Below, piece by piece: positions 7,715 through 15,207 of a DNA stretch of 20,039 nucleotides. The notes beneath the pieces were generated by a model. The model was not told the origin of the DNA and did not search any database. It was given only the letters and a program-made list of their open reading frames with translations. Source of the stretch: Candidatus Thorarchaeota archaeon (lineage in GTDB: Archaea > Asgardarchaeota > Thorarchaeia > Thorarchaeales > Thorarchaeaceae); contig JAEOUL010000192.1 in NCBI GenBank assembly GCA_016839345.1, positions 1 through 20,039 on the forward strand, written 5' to 3'. A program made the translations under genes and the position numbers. Numbering within the stretch: the stretch's first letter is position 1; every line of letters starts with the position of its first letter.

Positions 7715-8547
7715 GATAGGTCACTCATACATTTTTGCTCGCGCATTGCACTACCTATACGCGCCGCAATTCTTGCTTCTCTTACATCATGAGCGCGAAT
7801 CATGTTGGCTCCATTAAACACTGCAATCGAGGTTGCTGCTATTGTGCCAGTCATACGATCTTCTGGCTTCTCCTGCTCTAATAGATGACCGATAAAGGCC
7901 TTTCTTGATACTCCTACTAAAAGAGGGTAACCCAGCTTTACAAATTGCTTCAAGTTTTTCAAGATGGCAATATCAACATCGGGTGGCTTTCCAAAACCAA
8001 TTCCAGGGTCTATGATTATCCTTTCCGAGTCTATCCCCTTGTCTTTTGCTATCTTCAGACTAGTTCTTAAAGAATCGAGCGACTCGCTTACGCTCCCACA
8101 GGGAGTAGCACACTTTGCCATCAATATAATTGGAACTTTCCGGTTTGCCACCAATTCTGCCATCCTTGAATCACCCTTCAAACCAGAAATATCGTTCACT
8201 ATAGAAGCACCAAGATCGAGTGCGACTTCTGCGACAACTGATGATGTGGTATCAATAGAAATGGGTCTTTTCAGATCGTTAACAGATTCCAATGCCGAAG
8301 TAACTCTCTTGATTTCCTCATCTCTTGTTATATCAGAAGTACCATACACACTCTTTGGAGCTGTTGATGCACCACCAACGTCTATTATATCTGCGCCATC
8401 TAAGACCATCCTCTCCAGCATTCTCTGAAACTCATCGGGTGTTTCCGCAATAGTGCCTCTGTAGAAAGACTCTGGAGAGAGATTAATCACACCCATGACT
8501 CGAACTGGGTGATCTGGTCCAATCTGAAGGCTTCCTACTTTGACCAA
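7711..8547 (-). CDS. folP: Dihydropteroate synthase
   Basis: A 278-residue TIM-barrel enzyme that joins activated hydroxymethyl-dihydropterin to p-aminobenzoate or a related aryl amine. Motifs: VMGVINLSPESFY (17-29), GADIIDVGGASTAP (51-64), PISIDTTSS (about 95-103), VNDISG, IIIDPGIGFGK, VGVSRKAFIG and RAHDVREA. The frame is open up to 8673, but that start would add 42 residues unlike any DHPS and overlap gcvT. The TTG at 8547 has a GGAGG at 8558-8562, ten bases upstream, and begins right before the usual strand VKVGSLQIG, so I chose it. NLSPESFY is the archaeal form of the NVTPDSF motif. It is followed by the overlapping mptE, which makes its substrate. The aryl co-substrate (folate or methanopterin type) cannot be told from sequence alone. 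Confidence 0.9.
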   Translation of the reverse strand: MVKVGSLQIGPDHPVRVMGVINLSPESFYRGTIAETPDEFQRMLERMVLDGADIIDVGGASTAPKSVYGTSDITRDEEIKRVTSALESVNDLKRPISIDTTSSVVAEVALDLGASIVNDISGLKGDSRMAELVANRKVPIILMAKCATPCGSVSESLDSLRTSLKIAKDKGIDSERIIIDPGIGFGKPPDVDIAILKNLKQFVKLGYPLLVGVSRKAFIGHLLEQEKPEDRMTGTIAATSIAVFNGANMIRAHDVREARIAARIGSAMREQKCMSDLS

Positions 8548-8583
8548 GACACAGGTTCCTCCAAGTGTACAGCTGGATAGAAG

Positions 8584-8594
8584 GAAATAAAATG
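8584..8594. promoter_or_regulatory. Shared A/T-rich TATA-like box between folP and gcvT
   Basis: The sequence AAATAAAATGA lies in the 101 bases between the folP TTG (8547) and the gcvT ATG (8649). Read on plus it is placed for a gcvT start site near 8613; read on minus it would start folP near 8563, just before its GGAGG. It is the only TATA-like stretch in the divergent region. Confidence 0.35.
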
Positions 8595-8648
8595 ATACTG
8601 ATTCCGCTACGGTCACACTCACAGACCTATCTTCACTGGTGAAATCTA

Positions 8649-9806
8649 ATGAATGACAAACTTGAGCGTACACATCTCTATGACTGGCATGTGAAACACG
8701 GGGATGTAATTCCTTTCGTAGGATGGGAAATGCCAGTCCGATACAGTGACATTAGAGAAGAACATATGGCTGTAAGAAACAGCATAGGAATGTTCGATAC
8801 ATCACATATGTCCCGGTTTATAATCAAAGGTCCACAAGCTCTCGAGTTTCTCCAGACTCTCACCACTAACAATGTCAGTAAAATGAAGGTGAACGAAGGA
8901 CAGTATACTACCTGTCTGAACGAGCGTGGAGGTATTCATGATGACTTGACATTATACAGGACCGGTGAAGAGGAATACATCTGGATTACAAACGCAGTAA
9001 ACGGACCTAAAATCAAAGATCATCTAATGAAACACTCCAAGAAATTCACAGTCGAAGTACAGGACAAATCCCGGGAAATCACCATGATTGCAGTTCAAGG
9101 TCCTAATGCACTTAAGTTAATGAATAAGATGGCAGGTTATGATGTCAATGAGTATCCACGATTCTCTTCATATCCCGTGAAGCTTGCAGGATACGACTGT
9201 TTTCTATGCAGGACAGGTTACACTGGAGAAGATGGTGTTGAAATCCTTCTCCTTGATACACCGTTCAATGATGAAGGAAAAAAGAGGGCAATAGCATTCT
9301 GGGAGGAACTTCTAAAGCAGGGCAAGGAGTTCGATATCCTTCCATGTGGTCTGGGTGCCAGAGACTCCACTCGTCTTGAAGCAGGCTTTGTGCTCTATGG
9401 ACATGAGCTTGATGAAGATACATCTCCGATCGAAGCCCAAATTCCTTACGCTGTAAAGTTCAAGGTGGAACCATATTACATCGGATATAATATTGTTCTA
9501 CATCATAAGAAAGAAGGTGGCATTCGTAAAACACGCATTGGTCTAGTCATGATAGATCGAGGTATTCCAAGGGAGCGCTATCCAATCCTCTTCAACGACT
9601 CTGTTATTGGAGAAGTGACAAGTGGTGGTCTATCACCCACTCTAAACAAAGGAATCGCCTTAGGATATGTAAAACCAAACACAGTCGATGTGGGAGATAT
9701 CATTGAGGTTAATATCAAAGGCAGAATGAGGAAGGCGGAAGTCACTAAGTGGCCATTCTTTGATACGGAGTTCTATGGCCTCTCTAGGACTAAACATCCA
9801 AACTGA
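8649..9806 (+). CDS. gcvT: Aminomethyltransferase (glycine cleavage T protein)
   Basis: A 385-residue T protein of the glycine cleavage system. It takes the aminomethyl group from lipoylated GcvH, releases ammonia and passes methylene to the tetrahydropterin cofactor. Conserved parts: PFVGWEMPVRYSDI near the N-terminus, GMFDTSHMSR, TGYTGEDGVEI in the middle, LPCGLGARDSTRLEAG and ALGYV in the C-terminal domain. The ATG is preceded by GGTGA with a 6-base gap, a canonical site. It is divergent from folP and followed after 43 bases by gcvH; the two likely form one transcript. The P protein and dihydrolipoamide dehydrogenase are not in the window. A domain with KFKVEPYYIGYN replaces the usual residues there, but the fold looks complete. 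Confidence 0.95.
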   Translation: MNDKLERTHLYDWHVKHGDVIPFVGWEMPVRYSDIREEHMAVRNSIGMFDTSHMSRFIIKGPQALEFLQTLTTNNVSKMKVNEGQYTTCLNERGGIHDDLTLYRTGEEEYIWITNAVNGPKIKDHLMKHSKKFTVEVQDKSREITMIAVQGPNALKLMNKMAGYDVNEYPRFSSYPVKLAGYDCFLCRTGYTGEDGVEILLLDTPFNDEGKKRAIAFWEELLKQGKEFDILPCGLGARDSTRLEAGFVLYGHELDEDTSPIEAQIPYAVKFKVEPYYIGYNIVLHHKKEGGIRKTRIGLVMIDRGIPRERYPILFNDSVIGEVTSGGLSPTLNKGIALGYVKPNTVDVGDIIEVNIKGRMRKAEVTKWPFFDTEFYGLSRTKHPN

Positions 9807-9822
9807 TTTAAGCTGAGTTCAC

Positions 9823-9842
9823 CCACCGCAGAACATAGGTGG
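9823..9842 (+). promoter_or_regulatory. Hairpin covering the gcvH ribosome binding site
   Basis: CCACC at 9823-9827 can pair with GGTGG at 9838-9842, leaving a 10-base loop. GGTGG is the likely ribosome binding site of gcvH, seven bases before its ATG. The stem is short (five pairs), so control of gcvH translation by folding is a weak proposal. Confidence 0.25.
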
Positions 9843-9849
9843 ATCCAAA

Positions 9850-10245
9850 ATGAGTGAAACCGAGATTAAAGAAGATTTGAGATACAGTAAGGACCATGAA
9901 TGGGTCAAGGTTGAAGGAAACATAGCTATCATAGGCATAACTGACTATGCTCAGGATGCCCTTCATGAGATTACATTCGTGGAAATTTCTGAAGTGGGTA
10001 CAGTGCTGGAAGCCAACAGTGAATGTGGACTTGTTGAGTCTATGAAGGCAAGCTCGGACATAATCACACCCGTTGCTGGTGAGATTATTGAGGTGAATGG
10101 TGAGCTAGAAGACGCACCAGAGATTGTGAACGAAGACCCCTATGGCAAGGGTTGGATGTTCAAAATCAAACCATCCAATCTTGATGCCGATTTAGCAGAG
10201 CTCATGGATGCTGCAGGATACAAGGCGTTCATAGAGTCTCTTTAA
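9850..10245 (+). CDS. gcvH: Glycine cleavage H protein
   Basis: A 131-residue lipoyl carrier protein. The lipoylation site is K66 in ESMKASSD, the standard form of the H protein motif ESVKA. The N-terminal YSKDHEWVKVEGNIAIIGITDYAQDAL and the C-terminal NEDPYGKGWMFKIKPSN match the family, and its length is normal. It shuttles the aminomethyl group of glycine between the P, T and L proteins. A GGTGG lies seven bases before the ATG. It is the last gene of a two-gene unit with gcvT; a short hairpin follows about 30 bases after the stop. Confidence 0.96.
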   Translation: MSETEIKEDLRYSKDHEWVKVEGNIAIIGITDYAQDALHEITFVEISEVGTVLEANSECGLVESMKASSDIITPVAGEIIEVNGELEDAPEIVNEDPYGKGWMFKIKPSNLDADLAELMDAAGYKAFIESL

Positions 10246-10276
10246 GAATAACAACTCACTTGAATTGGTCATGGTC

Positions 10277-10293
10277 AAGAGGCTCGAACTCTT
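10277..10293 (+). terminator. Possible terminator hairpin after gcvH
   Basis: AAGAG (10277-10281) pairs with CTCTT (10289-10293) around a 7-base loop, followed by a pyrimidine-rich stretch. It lies in the 183-base gap between gcvH and aglB. The stem is only five pairs, so support is modest. The loop holds TCGAA, but no tRNA can be folded here. Confidence 0.3.
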
Positions 10294-10329
10294 CCATGCA
10301 TCTTCTTTCTAAATTTCCTAATTAGCGTG

Positions 10330-10337
10330 TTTTATAG
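10330..10337 (+). promoter_or_regulatory. Possible TATA box for aglB
   Basis: TTTTATAG lies 91 bases before the aglB ATG. A start near 10360 would leave a leader of about 70 bases. That leader contains a small dyad, AGCGA (10373-10377) and TCGCT (10387-10391), and a GGAG some 14 bases before the ATG. No closer TATA-like box is evident. Confidence 0.35.
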
Positions 10338-10428
10338 CCTAGGACGACTTTCCTATTAACAGCAACCTTTTTAGCGAATCACAAAATCGCTGCCGATAGT
10401 TCGAAACAGCACGGAGAATGCACCCTAA

Positions 10429-13155
10429 ATGTCATTTGGCAAATTGAAACGGTCTACGGGAAGATTCCTACGTCAAATATTCCACAGACCGAAAGCAAAG
10501 ATATCTCGTGGTTCTGTTATGTTAATTGTGACTCTTCTCTTTATTTTCACAACAGCCCTACTGCTTAGATTAGAGCCTATGATTAATTCTCAACCAATAG
10601 TGCGTGCTTTCGATCCATGGTTCCAGCTAAGGGTCACAGACTATGTTGCCGAGAATGGTTATAGTGCATTCTTCACTTGGTATGATGATGCCACATGGGT
10701 ACCTTGGGGACGTGATATGGCACGAACCAGCTATATCGGAGTACCATTCACTAGCGCCTTTTTCTATTTCCTACTCAATGGAATAGGAATTCAAGTTGAA
10801 GTCATCACTGTTTCCATAATGCTACCTGCCTTCATGGGAGCTTTGACTGCAATCGTTACCTTCTTCCTAGGAAAAGAACTCGCAAACAACACAGTTGGCC
10901 TGTTCAGTAGCCTTTTCATGGCATTCATTCCTGCATTCCTTACACGAACAGTAGCAGGTTTCTACGACAACGAATGTATCGGTGTATTCGCCATTGTATT
11001 GACTTCGTATCTGTTCATACGAAGTCTGAAACGTGGTTCATTGATATCTGGTGTTGGAGCAGGTTTGGCACTTGGATATCTTCTCGTTTCTTGGGGTGCT
11101 GCAGAATTCATGCTTGGACTTCTTGCCCTCTATGCTGGCGTTATGCTAGTGATGGGACGTTATAGCAAACGTCTACTCTCAACCTATACAATCACAATAG
11201 CACTAGGCATCTTCATTGGGGACTTAATCCCCAGAAACGGGTTCGGCAACCTCACAAATTTCTCAATTCTTGCTCCGATTGGTATGGCAGGATTGCTGGT
11301 TGCCTATGAAATCTGGCTCAGAATTGGAGGATATCGTGAAACAACAGCTACAGCACTAGCACCGCACATAAAACCTATTCTTGTTGGACTGATTACTCCT
11401 ATTGTAGGTATTATTGCCTACTTGATATATGCTGGTGGAACTGAGCTTGAAATCACTCCATATACCAGTAACCCGATTTTACGGCTCGGTTCAAAATTCC
11501 TTACCGTTATTAATCCCTTCACTCGACTGGATCAGAGAATCCTTGCCTCGGTGGCTGAACACTTACCAAGCCCATGGGGAAGCTTCTACAATACACTTCT
11601 GGTTTTGATACTCTTCTTCCCACTGGGTATGTACTTTGCTTTCAAACGAGGTCGTGATGAGGACTGGTTCATACTTCTCTATGGTCTCACCTCAGTCTAT
11701 TTTGCAGGAAGCATGATTCGTCTGAGTCTGATACTTGCACCTGGAGTTTCAGTATTGGCTGCAGTTGCTACTTACAATGTTCTTTCACCCTATGCCAAAG
11801 TAATCACTCAGAAATCAGTCTTTGAGAGGCGAAGGTTCAGGATGAGTTCGTCTCTGACATCAGAACATGCACTCACAGCATTTGCGTTTGTAGCACTGCT
11901 ACTCTCAGTGAACATAATCCTTGGAGTTCAATATGTTTCTTGGCAGGTAGGCAATCCTGAGTTTGCTCAGGCTGATATCTCAGCAGATAGTCAGGCAACT
12001 GATTGGCAGACGGCGATGACATACATCCGTAATAATCTACCATCAACAGCTGTGATTGCCAGTTGGTGGGACTATGGATATTGGATAAACAGTGCATCTG
12101 ATGCGAGTACGATTGTAGATAATGGGACACTTAATACAACGCAAGTAGCCATGATGGGGTACGCGCTCATGTCGCTCAACCTCACGGAGTCACTAAAGAC
12201 ATTCAAGACCTGGAATACAACACATGTCCTAGTTTACTTTGGTCATAGATACCAAGGATTTGGTGGGGATGAAGGTAAATGGCCATGGATGGTCCGTATT
12301 GCGGAAGATCAATTTGGTAGTGCTTACATTGACGATGCAACCTACCTCGGACCAAATGATGTAACTCTTGATGCCTATTACGAATCGACTCTCTACAGAC
12401 TCCTCTCATATGGAGAGCCTGTAGACCAGGAAGAAGCCACTGCCATGGGACTCTCAAACTCCAGAATAAGTCTGGATCAGATTCTATGGAGAGATACAGA
12501 ATGGATTTCTCATATGCCTATAGATCTTCATGGTGCGTTCAAGCCGCCCTTTTACAGCTCGGCATTCGGCACTGTGAAAATCTATGAGATTGATTATACC
12601 ATGTATTACCAGTGGCTGAATCGGACTGAGGCCGACTGGATACCCACCCTAACATCACAGAATTTGGGTGTTTCACTAGATGGTGCAGTCAACAGCTCTG
12701 AGCTCGGTTTCGCAAGATATCCGGTATTCTTTGGTGGTGGTTATGAAGCCACAGTATACACAAAGTCTAACTCTACGCACATATACTATGGAATACAGAT
12801 GGATAACTACACACTAGGTGATGATGCATTTGGAATACAGATATCACCACTAGACCAACCGGAAAACTCTGACCTCCGAATTGTGAACTATAATGATCAG
12901 GACTTTGATGGTCATATTCGCTATGATGGAACATGGGCAGAAGATTCCACCGGAACAAATCCCAACGAATTTGCTACTGGTGAGAATGCTATCGAGTTCT
13001 TAATACCACTAGATAGTGGAGATGCACAGGACGTTTCAATGTTCCCGGGAATGAATTACCAGATTAGATTACTCTGGTGGAACAACGTGAATTACGGTGA
13101 ACCCTCCTTCAGAGTAACTTGGAACACATTCTGGGTGCCAGTTGAACTGTACTGA
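10429..13155 (+). CDS. aglB: Oligosaccharyltransferase catalytic subunit AglB (STT3 family)
   Basis: A 908-residue membrane enzyme that transfers a lipid-linked glycan to asparagine in N-X-S/T sequons on the outer face of the membrane. A basic N-terminal tail is followed by about 13 membrane segments to about residue 510, then an extracellular domain of about 400 residues. Catalytic features: FDPWFQLR (D62) in the first external loop, FYDNECIG (D180, E182) as the second acidic motif, SVAEHLPSPWG as the SVSE/TIXE loop motif, and WWDYG at 546-550, the acceptor-recognition signature. The C-terminal domain has several NXS/T sites of its own and may be glycosylated. A long gap of 183 bases separates it from gcvH. 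It converges on nop10, with a hairpin between the stops. Confidence 0.96.
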   Translation: MSFGKLKRSTGRFLRQIFHRPKAKISRGSVMLIVTLLFIFTTALLLRLEPMINSQPIVRAFDPWFQLRVTDYVAENGYSAFFTWYDDATWVPWGRDMARTSYIGVPFTSAFFYFLLNGIGIQVEVITVSIMLPAFMGALTAIVTFFLGKELANNTVGLFSSLFMAFIPAFLTRTVAGFYDNECIGVFAIVLTSYLFIRSLKRGSLISGVGAGLALGYLLVSWGAAEFMLGLLALYAGVMLVMGRYSKRLLSTYTITIALGIFIGDLIPRNGFGNLTNFSILAPIGMAGLLVAYEIWLRIGGYRETTATALAPHIKPILVGLITPIVGIIAYLIYAGGTELEITPYTSNPILRLGSKFLTVINPFTRLDQRILASVAEHLPSPWGSFYNTLLVLILFFPLGMYFAFKRGRDEDWFILLYGLTSVYFAGSMIRLSLILAPGVSVLAAVATYNVLSPYAKVITQKSVFERRRFRMSSSLTSEHALTAFAFVALLLSVNIILGVQYVSWQVGNPEFAQADISADSQATDWQTAMTYIRNNLPSTAVIASWWDYGYWINSASDASTIVDNGTLNTTQVAMMGYALMSLNLTESLKTFKTWNTTHVLVYFGHRYQGFGGDEGKWPWMVRIAEDQFGSAYIDDATYLGPNDVTLDAYYESTLYRLLSYGEPVDQEEATAMGLSNSRISLDQILWRDTEWISHMPIDLHGAFKPPFYSSAFGTVKIYEIDYTMYYQWLNRTEADWIPTLTSQNLGVSLDGAVNSSELGFARYPVFFGGGYEATVYTKSNSTHIYYGIQMDNYTLGDDAFGIQISPLDQPENSDLRIVNYNDQDFDGHIRYDGTWAEDSTGTNPNEFATGENAIEFLIPLDSGDAQDVSMFPGMNYQIRLLWWNNVNYGEPSFRVTWNTFWVPVELY

Positions 13156-13169
13156 GAATAATGCTAACT

Positions 13170-13193
13170 GGCGGTTGAATCAAATCAATCGCC
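13170..13193. terminator. Bidirectional terminator hairpin between aglB and nop10
   Basis: GGCGGTTGA (13170-13178) pairs with TCAATCGCC (13185-13193), nine pairs including one G-U, around a 6-base loop. It lies in the 53 bases between the convergent stops of aglB (13155) and nop10 (13209). A T-rich TTCTCTTTATAG follows on the plus side. A role in ending both transcripts is inferred. Confidence 0.45.
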
Positions 13194-13208
13194 ATGTTCT
13201 CTTTATAG

Positions 13209-13385
13209 TCATTCAGAAGATAGTTTTCGTGCTTTCCGTTTTGCCTTTCTTCGATAGTTTCCAAACTTGTCCTGAGGGCTGTACTTTGGTGGTTTAGGAC
13301 TAGATACAGGACTTCCGCACTTTGGACACTTCTTTTGATTGAGAGTGTATTCATTGCATTTATGGCACTTGAAGAGGTGAGTCAT
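13209..13385 (-). CDS. nop10: Nop10, H/ACA ribonucleoprotein component
   Basis: A 58-residue gene, MTHLFKCHKC... to ...RKLSSE. The N-terminal zinc ribbon has C7, C10, C20 and C23. The following PKYSPQDKFGNYRR is the hallmark linker of Nop10, and the C-terminal half is strongly basic. Nop10 binds Cbf5 in the H/ACA guide RNP that makes pseudouridines in rRNA. It starts nine bases after the aif2a stop, with GGGGT five bases before the ATG, and is the last gene of the L44e-S27e-aIF2-alpha-Nop10 operon, an order seen in many archaea. A longer open frame overlaps this stretch in another frame but has no family features. Confidence 0.95.
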   Translation of the reverse strand: MTHLFKCHKCNEYTLNQKKCPKCGSPVSSPKPPKYSPQDKFGNYRRKAKRKARKLSSE

Positions 13386-13394
13386 ATCAGACCC

Positions 13395-14189
13395 CTACTT
13401 TCGTACAAAACTAATATTCCCAGAGCCACTCTCAACAGTCTTTGTAACCAAACCAAGAATGTCTGATAGAATATCCTCTGCTTCCTTGTAGTCTGGACTC
13501 ACTATTCTGAGTTTATAACGGGGTGAACCTAAAGTGTAAATCTCTGTTGTAGATTTTTCATGTTTCTTACCCTCAGCAAGTCCCTGCGACAGTGCTTTCT
13601 TGATAACCTCGACACCAGTCGGACCTGGAACTGTGATAGTCATCTCTCCATCTATCTCAACAGATGGAATCTCAATTCGCTGTTTTGCAAGTTCTGCAAC
13701 CTGCTTACGAAGCTTCTTTGATGCTACAACATCTTCAAAAACTTCGACGCCACCATCAGATGCACGTTCAAGTCCTTTGTAAATCTCTCCAAAGACATCC
13801 TCAATTGGCCAACCAATTTTCTCATAGACCTGTTCGAGGGTCATGTCATTCTCTTTTGCAATAAGTTCGAGGAGCTTCTCTGCTTTCTGGGCACGTTTCC
13901 ATTCGTTATTCTTAGTTCTTTTAGCCTCAGCCGAAACTCTTCTGAGAGAACAGTCGATATGCATCTTTTCAGTGTCTACCTTTAACACCTTGACAACGAC
14001 ACGCTGATTCTCGTGAATGTGATTACGGATGTTTCTGACCCAAGTACTGCTGATCTCAGATATGTGAATGAAACCTTCTTTTTCACTAAACTCTGGTAGA
14101 ACAACATAGGCTCCATAGTTTGCAACTTTGGTTGCAACTGCAATGGCATACTCGTCTGGAAGTGGCCATTCAGCACGTTTTAGGACCAT
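13395..14189 (-). CDS. aif2a: Translation initiation factor 2, alpha subunit
   Basis: A 264-residue subunit of the heterotrimeric aIF2, which brings initiator Met-tRNA to the ribosome. The N-terminal S1 OB domain occupies about 10-85 (VATKVANYGAYVVLPEFSEKEGFIHISEIS), then a helical domain (about 90-170) and a C-terminal alpha-beta domain that contacts the gamma subunit (GVEVIKKAL, YKLRIVSPDYKEAEDILSDIL). The segment around HISEISSTWVRNIRNH corresponds to the region of the eukaryotic serine-51 loop. The ribosome binding site GGGTG overlaps the stop codon of rps27e, indicating tight coupling in the operon. Confidence 0.97.
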   Translation of the reverse strand: MVLKRAEWPLPDEYAIAVATKVANYGAYVVLPEFSEKEGFIHISEISSTWVRNIRNHIHENQRVVVKVLKVDTEKMHIDCSLRRVSAEAKRTKNNEWKRAQKAEKLLELIAKENDMTLEQVYEKIGWPIEDVFGEIYKGLERASDGGVEVFEDVVASKKLRKQVAELAKQRIEIPSVEIDGEMTITVPGPTGVEVIKKALSQGLAEGKKHEKSTTEIYTLGSPRYKLRIVSPDYKEAEDILSDILGLVTKTVESGSGNISFVRK

Positions 14190-14201
14190 TTTCTTTACAC
14201 C

Positions 14202-14402
14202 CTATGGAAGGACTTCGATTTCCCTGGCGATTGGTTCCAGTTTTGCCTTGCCACCGCTGGGTTTCGCTAATACCTTTCCACACTTCAAGCATTTTACCTC
14301 TGTGGTTGCATGCCCAAAAATAATCTGCTCGTTTTCGCAGTCTAGGCATTTCACCTTGAGAAACCGCGACTTTGGTTGTTGAACGATATCACCCTTTGGC
14401 AT
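14202..14402 (-). CDS. rps27e: Ribosomal protein S27e
   Basis: A 66-residue small-subunit ribosomal protein shared by archaea and eukaryotes. Its four-cysteine zinc site is CLDC (C19, C22) with CLKCGK (C38, C41). The opening [15 protein letters not shown] is the family signature. GGTGA lies six bases before the ATG, and the gene sits nine bases after rpl44e. Confidence 0.97.
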   Translation of the reverse strand: MPKGDIVQQPKSRFLKVKCLDCENEQIIFGHATTEVKCLKCGKVLAKPSGGKAKLEPIAREIEVLP

Positions 14403-14411
14403 TCAAATCAC

Positions 14412-14693
14412 CTACGCTCTTTGGACCTCTACCTTCTTCAGGCGCATACTCTTGGACTGGATTATGTGATCGCACTCCTTGCATTTGAGCTTCAAAACAG
14501 TCTTCTTGGTGGTCTTTGCGAACCTTTTCTGGATTGCCTTTGGGAATGAACCATATCCTCGCTTCTTCCTGTCCATTCTACGTTCTCCCTCAGCCATACT
14601 CCTCCTCTTTCCAGCCTTTTCTATAGAAACAGAGTGCTCAGTATACTTCTTGCATCTGGGACAGTATTTGTTCAGTTCGCTCTTTATTTTCAT
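14412..14693 (-). CDS. rpl44e: Ribosomal protein L44e
   Basis: A 93-residue large-subunit ribosomal protein (eL42) with a zinc site from CPRC (C11, C14) and CKEC (C71, C74). The basic middle (GERRMDRKKRGYGSFPKAIQKRFAKTTKK) contacts rRNA and includes the GYGS segment near the E site. It is the first gene of the L44e-S27e-aIF2-alpha-Nop10 operon. GGTGA lies six bases before its ATG, and a strong TATA box lies upstream. Confidence 0.97.
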   Translation of the reverse strand: MKIKSELNKYCPRCKKYTEHSVSIEKAGKRRSMAEGERRMDRKKRGYGSFPKAIQKRFAKTTKKTVLKLKCKECDHIIQSKSMRLKKVEVQRA

Positions 14694-14735
14694 TTGATAG
14701 TCACCAGTCCTGGCCGTGCCACCCGGTTTTGGTTT

Positions 14736-14743
14736 CTTTATAA
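14736..14743 (-). promoter_or_regulatory. TATA box of the rpl44e operon
   Basis: On the minus strand this reads TTATAAAG, close to the archaeal TATA consensus. A start site about 26 bases downstream (near 14713) leaves a leader of about 20 bases that contains GGTGA. It lies 42 bases before the ATG of rpl44e and 40 bases past the stop of Sec61-beta, so the operon has its own promoter. Confidence 0.6.
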
Positions 14744-14783
14744 TCCTTAGGGCATGTTCACTCTGAATAATTGGCTGTATAGG

Positions 14784-14981
14784 TTAAGCTGTTGCGCCTA
14801 GCGTTAGAATGTGTGCGATTACTGTGGCAATCACAAGCATTGCTGCTAGAATTACAACCAATGTAGGCCCTACCTTGATGCCTGGTGTTTCGTCTTCGAA
14901 GAAGCGAATTAATCCTGCGCCTCCTGACGGCATCGGTCCCTCACCGCGTTTCTTTCTTCGCTTTTTCGCAGTCTTCGGCAT
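14784..14981 (-). CDS. secG: Preprotein translocase subunit Sec61-beta
   Basis: A 65-residue tail-anchored protein of the SecYE-beta channel. A very basic N-terminus (PKTAKKRRKKRGEG) leads into GGAGLIRFFEDETPGIKVGP, the archaeal Sec61-beta signature, and then a single membrane helix (TLVVILAAMLVIATVIAHIL). An upstream in-frame GTG at 14990 and an ATG at 14984 are possible starts. GGTGA lies five bases before the ATG at 14981, which is the best-spaced start and begins MPKTAKK as in homologues. It has its own TATA-like box with an inverted repeat next to it. Confidence 0.95.
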   Translation of the reverse strand: MPKTAKKRRKKRGEGPMPSGGAGLIRFFEDETPGIKVGPTLVVILAAMLVIATVIAHILTLGATA

Positions 14982-15010
14982 CATAATCACCTTACGTAAA
15001 GGATGGCCTT

Positions 15011-15034
15011 CCTCACCGTGTGAGGTTTATTAAC
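15011..15034 (-). promoter_or_regulatory. Sec61-beta promoter with adjoining inverted repeat
   Basis: The minus-strand TATA-like box GTTAATAAAC (15025-15034) is about 44 bases before the chosen ATG, giving a start near 15003. Directly next to it is a perfect dyad, CCTCAC (15011-15016) and GTGAGG (15020-15025), with a 3-base spacer. The dyad lies between the TATA box and the expected start site, a typical place for an archaeal repressor to act. No regulator is known here. Confidence 0.45.
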
Positions 15035-15207
15035 TCTTCTAATTGTAGATAAAGGAAACTTTTCACAAGATTCGAAATCAACTCGTGTGTGCGGAGTGAT
15101 ATTCTTTAAAATTCCAATGATTGTGTTTTCTTGAAAAAAGATGAACAACCTTTTGGAAGGTTTCTATATGAGGATCAAAAAGACTTTGGAGAATCTTTGG
15201 TCAGTCT

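Noticed and set aside
7964..8428. A 154-codon plus-strand frame inside folP
   Set aside because: It is antisense to clear dihydropteroate synthase motifs and has no recognisable domain.
10277..10293. tRNA T-arm-like stretch with TCGAA
   Set aside because: The loop is out of register for a T-loop and no acceptor, D or anticodon arm can be found around it; a small hairpin is the simpler reading.
13109..13354. An 81-codon minus-strand frame between aglB and aif2a
   Set aside because: It overlaps the aglB 3' end and lies in a different frame from Nop10, which is unmistakable at 13209-13385. The 81-codon product has no family features.
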